Source: Bradyrhizobium barranii subsp. barranii (GTDB lineage: Bacteria; Pseudomonadota; Alphaproteobacteria; Rhizobiales; Xanthobacteraceae). From it: a stretch of DNA of 64,000 bases. Position numbers and translations under genes: made by a program. The notes below the pieces were generated by a model. The model saw nothing but the letters and a program-made list of their open reading frames with translations, was not told the origin of the DNA and made no database searches. Location: assembly GCF_017565645.3 (NCBI RefSeq), contig NZ_CP086136.1, positions 62,001 through 126,000 of the forward strand, in the 5' to 3' direction. Below, in pieces: positions 51,020 through 62,605 of the stretch (the stretch's first letter is position 1; every line of letters begins with the position of its first letter).

Positions 51020-52363
51020 CTATGCAGGAGGCGTGCCGTTGATGCCCAGCACATGGCCGGCAAGATAAAGCGAGCCGGTGATCAGGATGCGCGGCGGCAC
51101 CTCGTAGGCGAGCTTCGCCAAGCCGCGCAGCGCGGCTTCGATGCCGGGCGCGGTCTCGACGCGCATGCCGAGGCTGCGCGCGGCATCCGCGAGGCGGTCG
51201 ACCGGCATTGCATTTTCGGTGTCGGGGATCGGCACCGCGATGATGTGACGGGTCAGGCCGGCGAAATTGGCGAGAAAACCTTGCGCGTCCTTGTTGGCCA
51301 TCATGCCCGCGATCACGACCAGCGGCCGCGAGACCCGCTCCTCGAGATCGCCGAGCGCGGCTGCTGCAACGCGCCCGCCTTCGGCATTGTGGCCGCCGTC
51401 GAGCCAGATCTCCGAGCCCTGCGGTCCGAGCGCGAGCAGCTCGCCCGAGGTGATGCGCTGCATCCGCGCCGGCCATTCAGCGCCGACGATGCCCGCCTCG
51501 AAGGCCGCCTGGTTGACCTTGAACGCCGGAATCGCGCGCAGCGTCGCGATCGCAAGGCCGGCATTGTCGAACTGGTGGCGGCCGAACAGGCGCGGCGCCG
51601 CCAGATCCATGAGGCCGCGATCGTCGGAATAGACCAGGCGTCCATGCTCGACATTGACGTGCCAGCTTTCGTTCGCGGCGAACAGCGGCGCGCGCATGCG
51701 CCCGGCCTGCGCCTCGATCACGGCCATCGCCTCGCCCGTCTGCTCGGCGCAAATCACGGGCACGCCGCGCTTGATGATCGCGGCCTTCTCACCCGCGATC
51801 GAGGTCAGCGTGTCGCCGAGGAAATCCATGTGGTCCATGCTGATCGGTGTGATCGCGCACGCCGCCGGCGTATCAATCACATTGGTCGAATCGAGCCGGC
51901 CGCCGAGGCCAACTTCGAGCAGCACCACATCGGCCGGGTTCTGCGCGAACAGATGAAACGCCGCGGCGGTCTTCAGCTCGAACACGGTCGCGGCTTCGCC
52001 GGCATTGACCCGCTCGACCTCTTCCAGAGCCGCGCGCAATTCATCGTCGCCGACGAGCACCCCGCCGCCGACGCGGCCGAGCCGGAAGCATTCGTTGATG
52101 CGGACGAGATAGGGCGAGGTGTAGGCGTGGACACGCAGGCCGGCGGACTCCAGCGTCGCGCGCAGATAAGCGAGCGTCGAGCCCTTACCGTTGGTGCCGG
52201 CGATGTGGATCACCGGCGGCAGCTTGCGTTCGGGGTGGCCAAGCCGCTCGAGCAGGCGGTGCATCCGCTCCAGCCCGAGATCGATACGCTTCTGATGCAG
52301 GGCCGACAGCCGCCCGATCAATTCACCGAGCGGCGGCTTTGCGCTGTCAGAGGACGCGTTCAC
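51020..52363 (-). CDS. folC: Dihydrofolate synthase/folylpolyglutamate synthase
   Basis: FolC adds glutamate to dihydropteroate and to folates. The 447-residue Mur-ligase-type protein has the P-loop [54 protein letters not shown] and a C-terminal glutamate-ligase domain ([13 protein letters not shown]). The start is a GTG that overlaps the accD stop by four bases. It is the last gene of the trpFBA-accD-folC unit, an order usual in alphaproteobacteria. Confidence 0.95.
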   Translation of the reverse strand: MNASSDSAKPPLGELIGRLSALHQKRIDLGLERMHRLLERLGHPERKLPPVIHIAGTNGKGSTLAYLRATLESAGLRVHAYTSPYLVRINECFRLGRVGGGVLVGDDELRAALEEVERVNAGEAATVFELKTAAAFHLFAQNPADVVLLEVGLGGRLDSTNVIDTPAACAITPISMDHMDFLGDTLTSIAGEKAAIIKRGVPVICAEQTGEAMAVIEAQAGRMRAPLFAANESWHVNVEHGRLVYSDDRGLMDLAAPRLFGRHQFDNAGLAIATLRAIPAFKVNQAAFEAGIVGAEWPARMQRITSGELLALGPQGSEIWLDGGHNAEGGRVAAAALGDLEERVSRPLVVIAGMMANKDAQGFLANFAGLTRHIIAVPIPDTENAMPVDRLADAARSLGMRVETAPGIEAALRGLAKLAYEVPPRILITGSLYLAGHVLGINGTPPA

Positions 52364-53301
52364 GCGTGCGGCGCGGCCGGCGCCGTCTCGGCGGCCGAGA
52401 CGATCTGCGCCGGACTGACGACCGGCTGCACCGATTTCGATGCGCCTTCCTGCGCCGGCGCCCTAGTCAGCAGGCGGCAGAGCCGCGCCAGGGTCGGGCG
52501 CAGTTCGTGACGGTGCACGACCATGTCGACCATGCCGTGATCCTTCAGATATTCGGCGCGCTGGAAGCCTTCCGGCAATTTCTCGCGGATGGTCTGCTCG
52601 ATCACGCGCGCGCCGGCGAAGCCGATCAGCGCACCGGGCTCGGCGATCTGCACGTCGCCCAGCATCGCGTAGGACGCGGTGACGCCGCCGGTGGTCGGGT
52701 TGGTCAGCACGACGATGTAGGGCTGTTTTGCTTCGCGCAGCATCTGCACAGCGACCGTGGTGCGCGGCATCTGCATCAGCGACAGGATGCCTTCCTGCAT
52801 GCGCGCGCCGCCGGATGCGGCGAACACGATGAAGGGCGACTTCTTCTCGACCGCGAGCTCCAGCCCGCGCACGATGGCTTCGCCCGCGGCCATGCCGAGC
52901 GAGCCGCCCATGAAATCGAAATCCTGCACGGCAACGACGACTGCGGCACCTTCGAGCTTGCCATAGCCGACCTTGATCGCGTCGTTCAGATTGGTGCGCG
53001 CGCGGGCATCCTTGATGCGGTCGACGTATTTCTTCTCGTCACGGAACTTGAGCGGATCGGGCGTGACGTCGGGCAGCGCGACGTCGTACCAGGTCTCGTT
53101 GTCGAAGATCGACTTCAGACGCGCCACCGCGCCCATGCGCATGTGGTAGTTCGAGCCGGGGATGACGAACTGGTTGGCCTCGACGTCCTTGTAGAACACG
53201 AGCTGTCCGGAATCCGGGCACTTGATCCACAGATTCTCCGGCGTCTCCCGCCGCAGCATGTTGCGGATCTTCGGCCGGACCACATTGGTAAGCCAGTTCA
53301 T
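52360..53301 (-). CDS. accD: Acetyl-CoA carboxylase carboxyltransferase subunit beta
   Basis: AccD with AccA transfers the carboxyl group from biotin to acetyl-CoA, making malonyl-CoA. The 313-residue protein has the carboxyltransferase core ([70 protein letters not shown]). The N-terminal zinc ribbon is degenerate: where E. coli has Cys27, Cys30, Cys46 and Cys49, this protein has Cys28, Ser31, Ile47 and Ser50. Zinc can hardly be bound. The spacer to trpA (53302-53413) contains a hairpin without a T run. Confidence 0.96.
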   Translation of the reverse strand: MNWLTNVVRPKIRNMLRRETPENLWIKCPDSGQLVFYKDVEANQFVIPGSNYHMRMGAVARLKSIFDNETWYDVALPDVTPDPLKFRDEKKYVDRIKDARARTNLNDAIKVGYGKLEGAAVVVAVQDFDFMGGSLGMAAGEAIVRGLELAVEKKSPFIVFAASGGARMQEGILSLMQMPRTTVAVQMLREAKQPYIVVLTNPTTGGVTASYAMLGDVQIAEPGALIGFAGARVIEQTIREKLPEGFQRAEYLKDHGMVDMVVHRHELRPTLARLCRLLTRAPAQEGASKSVQPVVSPAQIVSAAETAPAAPHA

Positions 53302-53413
53302 GGTTTGCTCCGATGTGCGAGCCCCGCGAAAGGGCTGCCTGAAGGATATATGGCGGCCGGGCCTCTGCCCGGCAAGCTGCCGTGTTCGCCCGCCCCCAAA
53401 GCGGAATTATGGC

Positions 53414-54246
53414 CTATTCAGCCGCCTGTTTCGCGCCCTTGACGCCCTGGGCCAGGGCCGCGGTCAGCTCGGCTACCGCGTTAACGGTTTTGGCGGTCGC
53501 CCGGCCCTCGGCGTCGAGGCTGTTCTTGAGCGCGTCGACCAGTGCGGTGCCAACCACCGAACCATCGGCCTTCTCGGCAATGGCGCGCGCCGCCTCTGGC
53601 GTGCGGATGCCAAAACCAACGCAGATCGGCAGCTTGGTATGCCGCTTGATGCGCGCGACAGCTTCACCGACGGCATTCGCGTCCGCCGCCGCGGCACCGG
53701 TGATGCCGGCGATCGAGACGTAGTAGACAAAGCCTGATGTGTTCGCGAGCACCGCGGGCAGGCGCTTGTCGTCAGTGGTCGGGGTCGCGAGGCGAACGAA
53801 GTTAAGGCCCGCCTTCAGCGCGGGAATGCAGAGCTCGTCGTCTTCCTCCGGCGGCAAATCGACGATGATCAGGCCGTCAACGCCGGCCGTCTTGGCATCA
53901 ACCAAAAACTTGTCGACGCCGTAAATGTAGATCGGATTGTAGTAGCCCATCAGCACCAGCGGCGTGACGTTGTCGTCCTTGCGGAAGTCGCGCACCAGTT
54001 CCAGCGTCTTCTTCAAGGTCATGCCGTTCTTGAGCGCGCGCAGACCTGCAGCCTGAATCGAGGGACCATCCGCCATCGGATCGGTGAAGGGAATGCCGAG
54101 CTCGATGACGTCGGCGCCTGCCTTGGGCAGCGCCTTGACGATATCGAGCGACGTCGCGAGATCGGGATCGCCGGCCATCACATAGGTGACGAAGGCCGGG
54201 CGGCCCTGCTTCTTCAGCTCGGCGAAACGGGTGTCGATACGCGTGG

Positions 54247-54250
<4 letters not shown>
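53414..54250 (-). CDS. trpA: Tryptophan synthase alpha subunit
   Basis: TrpA splits indole-3-glycerol phosphate and passes indole to TrpB through a tunnel. The 278-residue TIM barrel has [12 protein letters not shown], the catalytic Glu in [20 protein letters not shown], the catalytic Asp in [10 protein letters not shown], and the phosphate loop VGFGIRTPE. The start is a GTG overlapping the trpB stop by four bases. Confidence 0.97.
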
Positions 54251-55460
<1,210 letters not shown>

Positions 55461-55464
<4 letters not shown>

Positions 55465-56132
55465 CGAACGCTCAACTCTTGACTTGCATCTTGGGTGGCG
55501 CGCGCGGCGCGAATGAAGGCCTTGATCATCTCGGGATCCTTGACGCCGGAGGCGCTCTCGACACCGGAGGAAACGTCGACGCCGCCGGCGCGCGTGACCC
55601 GAAGGGCCTCGGCGACGTTGTGGGCATCAAGTCCGCCCGAGACCATATACGGCAGCTTGAGTTCCAGGTTTTCGAGCAGGCGCCAATCGAAGGCCGCGCC
55701 GAGGCCGCCGGGACGTGTCGCGTCTTTTGGCGCCCGCGCGTCGAACAGGATGCGATCGGCAACCTCTGCGTAGCCAGGCAGCACGGCGAGATCGGCGGCG
55801 GTCGCGACCGGCACCGCTTTCATCACCGGACGGCCAAACCGCTGCCTGATGTCGCGCAGGCGCGCGACGCTCTCCTTGCCGTGAAGCTGAAGGATATCCG
55901 GCGACAGCGCGTCCATGATGTTGTCGAGCGTGGCGTCATCGGCATCGACCGTGAGCGCGACCTTGAGCGCGCGCCGCTTCACCTGGCGGCCGAGGTCACG
56001 GCCAAGCTCCAGAGAGACGTGCCGCGGCGACGGCGGAAAGAACACGAACCCCACCATGTCGGCGCCGGCGTCGAGCGCTGTTTCGAGCGTCTCGCCCGTG
56101 GACAGGCCGCAGATTTTGACGAGCAGGGACAT
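55461..56132 (-). CDS. trpF: Phosphoribosylanthranilate isomerase
   Basis: TrpF isomerises phosphoribosylanthranilate in tryptophan synthesis. The 223-residue TIM barrel begins [27 protein letters not shown] with the catalytic Cys, has the catalytic Asp in [35 protein letters not shown] and [14 protein letters not shown] see no leader-peptide attenuator in front of the gene. Confidence 0.96.
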
Positions 56133-56198
56133 GGTCTCAAAGCAGATGAAGGCCGCGGGTCTGCGGCCGGAAAACCGGGTTTTCGGTTGCGGCCGCTT

Positions 56199-56591
56199 CT
56201 ACAACGTCGCGCGCTGCTTGTCTCGCCCGATGGGCCCGTAAAGGCCCACCCCGGAGGGAACGGGGAGGCGCTGGGGCTGGGGCTTCGCTGCGGCCGCCTG
56301 GGCCCGCAGATCGGCCAATTCGGTCCTGGCAGCCCGTGCATCCGCATCATTCCGGCGCGCCGCGCGCCGCCAGTGCCGCTGGCCGAGCCAGACCGCGCAG
56401 CCGCCCGCGAGGACCCCGAGGGCCGCCACCAGGATGAGGAGCAGGAACAGCGGCAACGTCACCGAGAATGACGGGTCGTTCGTAATGAAGGGGTCGAAAG
56501 AGACCGTGACGAAATGCCGGTTGGCGACCGCGAAGGTCACCAGGATCAGGCCCAGCGGAATCACGATCAGCGCGGTCAGGAACTTTCGCAT
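56199..56591 (-). CDS. lapA: LapA-family membrane protein (DUF1049)
   Basis: The 130-residue product has two membrane helices (about 3-24, FLTALIVIPLGLILVTFAVA, and about 45-68, LPLFLLLILVAALGVLAGG) with the NRHFVTVSFDPF loop between them, then a basic segment and a short coiled-coil-like tail. In E. coli LapA works with LapB in lipopolysaccharide assembly control. No lapB is adjacent here, and its position after ihfB is the usual one. The ATG at 56591 is preferred to an upstream TTG. Confidence 0.82.
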   Translation of the reverse strand: MRKFLTALIVIPLGLILVTFAVANRHFVTVSFDPFITNDPSFSVTLPLFLLLILVAALGVLAGGCAVWLGQRHWRRAARRNDADARAARTELADLRAQAAAAKPQPQRLPVPSGVGLYGPIGRDKQRATL

Positions 56592-56662
56592 CTCGCTTCG
56601 CTCGCCTTGAATCAAGCTTCCGGCCGCATCTCTCGCGACCGCGGAAAACCCTGACGCCGGTC

Positions 56663-56968
56663 TCAGTCTGGCGCGCCTGGATCCGGATGGTCGCGGTTCA
56701 GCCGTTCGCGCATTTCCTTGCCGGTCTTGAAGAACGGAACGCTCTTCTGATCGACGGGCACATGGGCGCCGGTGCGCGGATTGCGCCCTGCGCGCGCAGG
56801 GCGATGCTTGACCGAGAAGGCACCGAAGCCGCGCAACTCGACGCGATCACCGCGCGCGAGAGCCGCTACGATCTCTTCGAGAATCGCATTCACAATGTTC
56901 TCGACATCCCGCTGGTACAGATGCGGGTTGTGCTCGGCGATACGCTGAACAAGTTCGGATTTGATCAT
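56663..56968 (-). CDS. ihfB: Integration host factor subunit beta
   Basis: IHF bends DNA sharply at specific sites and assists transcription and recombination. The 101-residue HU/IHF-fold protein has [17 protein letters not shown], the [11 protein letters not shown] segment, and the DNA-inserting arm with Pro in [11 protein letters not shown]. The order rpsA, sppA, ihfB, lapA is common in proteobacteria. The 171-base spacer to sppA has no feature I can name. Confidence 0.96.
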   Translation of the reverse strand: MIKSELVQRIAEHNPHLYQRDVENIVNAILEEIVAALARGDRVELRGFGAFSVKHRPARAGRNPRTGAHVPVDQKSVPFFKTGKEMRERLNRDHPDPGAPD

Positions 56969-57139
56969 CGAGAGATAGGACCCGGAAGCGTGCGGATGAC
57001 CATTTCCGTGAAAATACTGTGATCTGTCAAGACGCTAAATGAAGGTTGAGCGTCGGGAAAATGCGTGACAAATGCCGAAAAAGCGGGCTGCCCCGCCACC
57101 CGCCAGACGGGAAAAGCCTCTGAAGCTCGCCCGGTTCCA

Positions 57140-58120
57140 TCAATTTGACGCAGCCGGCTGCCACAGGGCCAGCATTCCATCCATTCCGAGCCGATCGACG
57201 GCCTGCGCGACGCCGGTTTGCCCGATCTGATGCGCAATCGAGCCTAAACCAAGCGCTTCCAGCGTGACGACAGCAGCCGTTTTAAGGAACGGCAGATCGC
57301 CAAAGCGGGGCTGGAGCTTGTAATCGCGGACGGTGAGGCCCTTCTTGACGCCCTTCTGCTCGACCAGCCAGGTCACGGCGGTCTTCTCGTCGCCGAGCTG
57401 ATCGATCAGCTTGAGATCGATCGCCTGGCGTCCGGTGAAGACGCGGCCGTCGGCGACTTTTTCGAGCTGCGTGTCATCCATGCCACGCCGCTCCTTCACC
57501 AATCCCTTGAACCAGGCATAGGAATCCTTCACCAGCGCATCGAGCGCGGCGCGTGCCTCGGGGCTGGTCGGCTCAAAACCGTTCGGTGCGGCCTTCAGCG
57601 GCGAGGATTTGACCTCCTCGACCTTCACACCGACGGTCTTCAGCAGCTCCGTGACGTTGGGAAACTGGAACAGCACGCCGATCGAACCAACCAGCGAGCT
57701 CTGCTGGGCAATGATGTGGTCGCTCGCGATCGCGGTGATGTAACCGCCGGACGCGGCGAGGCCTTCGACCACGACGACGAGCGGCTTCTTCGCCTTCAGC
57801 CGTACAAGCGAGTCATAAAGCTGCTCGGAGCCGGCGGTGGTGCCACCCGGCGAGTTGATGTGAATGATGACGGCGGCGGCCTGCGAATTCTCCAGTCGCT
57901 CCAGCGCCTGGGTGCGATCGGAGTCGCTGCGGATCAGGCCATCGATCTGGACCCGCGCGATCGAGCCGGCGGATGCGAACGTGCCGCGCGCACCGGGTGT
58001 TGCGATCAGCGCGAAGCCCGCAATCGCCGCGATCGCGATCAGCGCAGCCATCACGCGCCAGAACGTCAGCTTGCGACGAATCCTGCGGCGATCGACGATG
58101 ATGTCCGAATCGAGCGACAT
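57140..58120 (-). CDS. sppA: Signal peptide peptidase SppA
   Basis: SppA digests released signal peptides in the membrane. The 326-residue product is of the short SppA type. It has an N-terminal membrane anchor (about 21-42, FWRVMAALIAIAAIAGFALIA), the ClpP-like fold with INSPGGTTAGSEQLYD, the nucleophile Ser in VEGLAASGGYITAIAS, and the general-base Lys in KSSPLKAAP. A Ser-Lys dyad is therefore intact. Confidence 0.94.
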   Translation of the reverse strand: MSLDSDIIVDRRRIRRKLTFWRVMAALIAIAAIAGFALIATPGARGTFASAGSIARVQIDGLIRSDSDRTQALERLENSQAAAVIIHINSPGGTTAGSEQLYDSLVRLKAKKPLVVVVEGLAASGGYITAIASDHIIAQQSSLVGSIGVLFQFPNVTELLKTVGVKVEEVKSSPLKAAPNGFEPTSPEARAALDALVKDSYAWFKGLVKERRGMDDTQLEKVADGRVFTGRQAIDLKLIDQLGDEKTAVTWLVEQKGVKKGLTVRDYKLQPRFGDLPFLKTAAVVTLEALGLGSIAHQIGQTGVAQAVDRLGMDGMLALWQPAASN

Positions 58121-58257
58121 CGGAATATCTCCAAATGAAAGGCTGGGCGCGTTGTGCCGTCACAGCGTGACCATTGGCTTATCTGGATACATCAATTGCG
58201 GCGTAATTTGAAGAAAACAAGGCTGGCGTAGCCCGGATGGTGGCCAAGCACTCAGAT

Positions 58258-58380
58258 GTCATCCCCGCCTAGTGCGCAATTGCGCACGGGGCGCGGGGAC
58301 CCATAACCACAAGAAGGAGTGTGACGCGAGGCGCCCACTCCGAGTCTTCGTCAAACCACTCCCTGTCGGTATGGGTCCCC
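58258..58380. repeat. Nested palindromic repeat between rpsA and sppA
   Basis: The perfect 16-base palindrome GTGCGCAATTGCGCAC (58272-58287) lies inside arms GTCATCCCCGC and GCGGGGAC. A longer perfect inverted repeat, GGGGACCCATA (58295-58305) and its complement (58370-58380), overlaps it. The area between 58121 and 58438 holds no gene. A partial repeat arm GTAGCCCGGATGG is found near 58229. Confidence 0.75.
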
Positions 58381-58438
58381 GGATCGGCGCTCCGCTTCGC
58401 TGCGCTTGTCCGGGACGACAATGGTATGCCGCCGCAAC

Positions 58439-58467
58439 AAAAAAGCCCCGGCTCGCGCCGGGGCTTT
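58439..58467 (-). terminator. Terminator after rpsA
   Basis: Read on the minus strand, AAAGCCCCGGC pairs perfectly over 11 bp with GCCGGGGCTTT around a four-base loop, and six T residues overlap and follow the stem. It lies 26 bases after the rpsA stop and separates rpsA from sppA. Confidence 0.88.
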
Positions 58468-58492
58468 GATGGTTGCAAAACAGGCGTTTCGC

Positions 58493-60196
58493 TTACTTGT
58501 CGCGGTTCTTGAGCGCGGTGCCGAGAATGTCACCGAGCGTCGCCCCCGAATCGGAGGAGCCGTACTGCGCGATGGCTTCCTTCTCTTCGGCGACTTCGAG
58601 CGCCTTGATCGACACCTGGACCTTGCGGGCCTTCTTGTCGAACTGGATCACGCGGGCATCGACCTTCTCGCCGACGGCGAAGCGCTCGGCGCGCTGGTCG
58701 TTGCGGTCACGGGCGAGCTCCGAACGCTTGATGAAGGTCGAGAAGTCGGTACCGGTGATCTTCACCTCGATGCCGCTTTCCTTCACTTCGAGCACTTCGC
58801 AGGTCACGACCGCGCCCTTCTTGACATCGCCCGGCTCGGCGAAGGGGTCGCCTTCGAGCTGCTTGATGCCGAGCGAGATACGCTCCTTCTCGACGTCCAC
58901 ATCGAGCACCACGGCTTTCACCACGTCGCCCTTCTTGTAGTTGTCGATCACCTGCTCGCCCGGAAGCTTCCAGTCGAGGTCGGAGAGATGGACCATGCCG
59001 TCGACGTCGCCCTCGAGGCCCAGGAACAGACCGAACTCGGTCTTGTTCTTGACTTCGCCCTCGACCACCGAACCGGTCGGGTGACCTTCGACGAAGACCT
59101 CCCACGGGTTGCGCATGGTCTGCTTGAGGCCGAGCGAGATGCGGCGCTTGACGGAATCGACTTCCAGCACCTGCACTTCGACTTCCTGCGAGGTCGAAAC
59201 GATCTTGCCGGGGTGCATGTTCTTCTTGGTCCACGACATCTCGGAGACGTGGATCAGGCCTTCGATGCCCGGCTCGAGCTCGACGAACGCACCGTAGTCG
59301 GTAATGTTGGTGACGCGGCCGGTGAAGCGGGCACCCAGCGGGTACTTGGCTTCGATGCCCTGCCACGGATCGTCCAGCAGCTGCTTCATGCCCAGCGAGA
59401 TGCGGTGCGTCTCGTGGTTGATCTTGATGATCTTGACCTTCACGGTCTGGCCGATCGAGAGCACCTCGGTCGGGTGGTTGACGCGGCGCCACGCGATGTC
59501 GGTGACGTGCAGCAGACCGTCGATACCGCCGAGATCAACGAACGCACCGTAATCGGTGATGTTCTTGACCACGCCGTCGATGACCTGACCCTCTTCGAGG
59601 TTCTGCACCAGCTCCTGACGCTGCTCGGCGCGGGTCTCTTCCAGCACCGTGCGGCGGGAGACGACGATGTTGCCGCGGCGGCGATCCATCTTGAGGATCT
59701 GGAACGGCTGCGAGTTGTTCATCAGCGGCGCAACGTCGCGGATCGGACGGATGTCGACCTGCGAGCGCGGCAGGAAGGCCACGGCACCGTCGAGGTCGAC
59801 GGTGAAGCCGCCCTTGACCTGGTTGAAGATGACGCCGTTGACCTTCTCGTTGTTCTGGAAGGCCTTCTCGAGCTTGCCCCAGCTCTCCTCGCGGCGCGCC
59901 TTGTCGCGCGACAGCACGGCTTCGCCGAGGGCGTTCTCGATGCGATCGAGGAACACTTCGACCTCGTCGCCGACCTTGATCTCGCTCTCACGGCCGGGGC
60001 CGGAAAATTCGCGCAGGGCGACGCGGCCCTCGGTCTTCAGGCCGACGTCGATGACGGCCATGTCTTTTTCAATTGCAACCACCTTGCCCTTGACGACGGA
60101 GCTCTCCTGCAGGTTGCCACCTGCGAAGGACTCGTCGAGCATCGCGGCGAAATCGTCGCGCGACGGGCTATAGGTATCAGCAGAAATCGAAGCCAT
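58493..60196 (-). CDS. rpsA: 30S ribosomal protein S1
   Basis: S1 binds mRNA and helps the ribosome load structured or weakly marked messages. The 567-residue protein has six S1 repeats, for instance VKGKVVAIEKDMAVIDVGLK, IDGVVKNITDYGAFVDLGG, FTGRVTNITDYGAFVELEP and VEGEVKNKTEFGLFLGLEG. The frame is open 26 codons further upstream, but the ATG at 60196 has a GGAG site at good spacing and gives the usual start MASISADTYSPSRDDFA. It follows cmk, as in most proteobacteria. Confidence 0.97.
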   Translation of the reverse strand: MASISADTYSPSRDDFAAMLDESFAGGNLQESSVVKGKVVAIEKDMAVIDVGLKTEGRVALREFSGPGRESEIKVGDEVEVFLDRIENALGEAVLSRDKARREESWGKLEKAFQNNEKVNGVIFNQVKGGFTVDLDGAVAFLPRSQVDIRPIRDVAPLMNNSQPFQILKMDRRRGNIVVSRRTVLEETRAEQRQELVQNLEEGQVIDGVVKNITDYGAFVDLGGIDGLLHVTDIAWRRVNHPTEVLSIGQTVKVKIIKINHETHRISLGMKQLLDDPWQGIEAKYPLGARFTGRVTNITDYGAFVELEPGIEGLIHVSEMSWTKKNMHPGKIVSTSQEVEVQVLEVDSVKRRISLGLKQTMRNPWEVFVEGHPTGSVVEGEVKNKTEFGLFLGLEGDVDGMVHLSDLDWKLPGEQVIDNYKKGDVVKAVVLDVDVEKERISLGIKQLEGDPFAEPGDVKKGAVVTCEVLEVKESGIEVKITGTDFSTFIKRSELARDRNDQRAERFAVGEKVDARVIQFDKKARKVQVSIKALEVAEEKEAIAQYGSSDSGATLGDILGTALKNRDK

Positions 60197-60462
60197 TTGT
60201 TCTCCAGTTGCGGATGTCGTGCCGGCCGTTGGGTTCATGGGCGCATCGCACACGCAGTGTCGGAAGGTCCGCAAGACCTTCGAGCGACCGCTCGTTGCTC
60301 CGGCATGGAGGCGGAACAGCGGAGGCGGGCCGGCTGAGGCCCGCGCGTTCGATACGTGGAAATCTTGGTCCGGAGCCTGGATCGCGCCGGGCCCAAACAG
60401 GGGACCGGGGTTATCGACCTCAAAGAGCGGGAGCGGGCGCTTCCTCCAATGACGGCGGCGGC
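60197..60462 (-). promoter_or_regulatory. Leader region of rpsA
   Basis: This 266-base spacer between cmk and rpsA has no gene. It contains two perfect 7-bp hairpins: GAAGGTC/GACCTTC at 60263-60281 and GCGGGCC/GGCCCGC at 60325-60344. S1 genes are often autocontrolled through structured leaders, so this may be such a region. It may also carry the rpsA promoter. Confidence 0.4.
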
Positions 60463-61101
60463 TTAACCCCGCGACCGGCCCGCTCGGACGGCCTCGATAA
60501 TGTCGATGGCGGCCCGGACGCCGCCTTCTATATCCAGTTGGGAGTTATCTAGCAAGTAAGCATCCGGGGCCGGTTTCAAGGGCGCAATCGGCCGGTTCTT
60601 GTCGCGCTCGTCGCGCCGGATGATGTCAGCGAGCACCGCCGCCTCGTCCGCCTCCTCGCCCCTCGCCTTGGCCTCCATGGTCCGGCGGTGGGCGCGGACC
60701 CTGGGGTCGGCCACGACGAAGATCTTCACGTCGGCATGGGGGCAGATCACGGTTCCAATGTCCCGGCCGTCGAGCACGGCGCCGGGCGGATCGGCGGCGA
60801 ATTGCCGCTGGAAATTGAGCAGGACCTCGCGAACCCTGGGGATCGCCGAGACGATCGAGGCGCCCTCGCCGGCCTCCTGGGTCTTCAGGGCGGGATTGCC
60901 GAACTTTTCGGGATCAAGCTCCAGCGCAGCCTGCACCGCAGCCGCCTCGTCCCGGAGATCATGACCGGATTCCATCACGGCGTAGGCCACCGCGCGATAA
61001 ATGACGCCGGTATCGAGATGACGATAGCCGTAATGATGGGCGAGCCGCTTGCCGAGCGTCCCCTTGCCCGAGGCCGCAGGCCCGTCGATGGCGATGATCA
61101 T
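60463..61101 (-). CDS. cmk: (d)CMP kinase
   Basis: Cmk phosphorylates CMP and dCMP. The 212-residue protein begins with the P-loop [20 protein letters not shown] and has [36 protein letters not shown] and the lid [20 protein letters not shown]. Its ATG overlaps the aroA stop by four bases, and the aroA-cmk-rpsA order is standard. Confidence 0.97.
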   Translation of the reverse strand: MIIAIDGPAASGKGTLGKRLAHHYGYRHLDTGVIYRAVAYAVMESGHDLRDEAAAVQAALELDPEKFGNPALKTQEAGEGASIVSAIPRVREVLLNFQRQFAADPPGAVLDGRDIGTVICPHADVKIFVVADPRVRAHRRTMEAKARGEEADEAAVLADIIRRDERDKNRPIAPLKPAPDAYLLDNSQLDIEGGVRAAIDIIEAVRAGRSRG

Positions 61102-62435
61102 GAGAACTCGGCCCCAAGCGAACGCATCATCGGAATGAAGTCCGGGAAACTGGTGGCGATGAAGGCGGTGTCGTCGACCGTCACCGGCTGGTCGGAGGCG
61201 CAGCCCATCACCAGCGCGGACATCGCGATGCGATGATCCATGTGCGTGGCGACAGTGCCGCCGCCGGGGACATGGCCGCGGCCCTCGACGATCAGATCGT
61301 CGCCGGAGACCTCGACCTTGACGCCGTTGACGCGGAGCATGTCGGCGGTGGCCTCAAGCCGATCGGATTCCTTGACGCGCAGCTCCTGGAGGCCGCGCAT
61401 GATGGTCGTGCCTTCGGCGAAGGAGGCCGCCACCGCCAGCACCAGATATTCGTCGATCATCGAGGGCGCCCGCTCCGGCGGCACCTCGACGCCGCGCAGT
61501 TTCGACGCGCGCACGCGCAGCTGCGCCATCGGCTCGCCGGCATCGCCGCGGACTTCGCTTTCCTCGATCGAGGCGCCCATTTCGCGCAGCGTGGTGAACA
61601 GGCCGGTACGCAGCGGATTGGTCATCACGTCGGACAGGACGACATCCGAGCCTTCGACAATCAGCGCCGCGACGATTGGGAAGGCGGCAGAGGAGGGATC
61701 GGCGGGCACCACGACGGTGGCGCCATGCAGCTCGGGCTGGCCAATGAGCGTGATGCGGCGGCCGTGCTGACCCTCCTGCACGGAGGTAATGTCGGCGCCA
61801 AAGTGCTTCAGCATCAGCTCGGTATGGTCGCGGCTGGCCTCGGTCTCGATCACCGTCGTGGTGCCGGGCGCCGCCAGGCCCGCCAGCAGCACGGCCGATT
61901 TGATCTGGGCCGAGGCGACCGGGGTCTTGTAGGTGATCGGCAGCGGATCGCGCGCGCCCTGGACGGTCAGCGGCAGACGTCCGCCCTCGCCGCCGGACAC
62001 CACTTTGGCGCCCATCTTCTCGAGCGGATCGAGGATCCGGCGCATGGGGCGGCTGCGCAGCGAGGCATCGCCGTCGAAAACCGCCGAAATCGGGCAGCCG
62101 GCGACGGCGCCCATGACGAGCCGGCAGCCGGTGCCGGAGTTGCCGAAATCGAGCGCTGCCCTGGGCTCGGCAAAGCCGGCGACGCCCACGCCGTTCACCT
62201 TCCAGGCGAAATCGCCGGTACGCTCGACCCTGGCGCCCAGCGCCTGCATGGATTTTGCGGTATTGAGGACGTCCTCGCCCTCAAGCAAGCCCGAAATCCG
62301 GGTCTCGCCGACCGCGAGCGCGCCCAGGATGAGGGCACGGTGGGAGATCGACTTGTCCCCAGGGACCCGTACTTTCCCGGTCAAGGGACCGCTTGCGCGC
62401 GACTGAAGCGGCGTCGGCTTGTCGGAATCAGTCAA
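61098..62435 (-). CDS. aroA: 3-phosphoshikimate 1-carboxyvinyltransferase (EPSP synthase)
   Basis: AroA makes EPSP from shikimate-3-phosphate and phosphoenolpyruvate for aromatic amino acid synthesis. The 445-residue protein shows [84 protein letters not shown] and [13 protein letters not shown]. The pattern is that of class II enzymes such as CP4. At the position of CP4 Ala100 (NAATGCR, from memory) this protein has Gly (NSGTGCR). The TTG at 62435 has an AAGGA site and gives a standard N-terminus; the frame stays open to a TTG at 62495. Confidence 0.95.
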   Translation of the reverse strand: MTDSDKPTPLQSRASGPLTGKVRVPGDKSISHRALILGALAVGETRISGLLEGEDVLNTAKSMQALGARVERTGDFAWKVNGVGVAGFAEPRAALDFGNSGTGCRLVMGAVAGCPISAVFDGDASLRSRPMRRILDPLEKMGAKVVSGGEGGRLPLTVQGARDPLPITYKTPVASAQIKSAVLLAGLAAPGTTTVIETEASRDHTELMLKHFGADITSVQEGQHGRRITLIGQPELHGATVVVPADPSSAAFPIVAALIVEGSDVVLSDVMTNPLRTGLFTTLREMGASIEESEVRGDAGEPMAQLRVRASKLRGVEVPPERAPSMIDEYLVLAVAASFAEGTTIMRGLQELRVKESDRLEATADMLRVNGVKVEVSGDDLIVEGRGHVPGGGTVATHMDHRIAMSALVMGCASDQPVTVDDTAFIATSFPDFIPMMRSLGAEFS

Positions 62436-62605
62436 GTTTGTGTCCTTGGATAGGCCCGAAACATCCCTGCGGGGCTCGCGGGGCAGGTACCACAAGGTCT
62501 GCCCGCCGTCACGGGCATGTCTTTCTCCCGTAATGCGCTATTGACAGCGGGCCGCCAACTAGCCAAGTGAAACACCGCTTTTCAGACATTCCCAGGATTC
62601 CTGCC

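Noticed and set aside
56133..56198. A tryptophan attenuator or T-box in front of trpF
   Set aside because: No short Trp-rich leader frame, no antiterminator/terminator pair and no T-box motif is visible in this 66-base gap.
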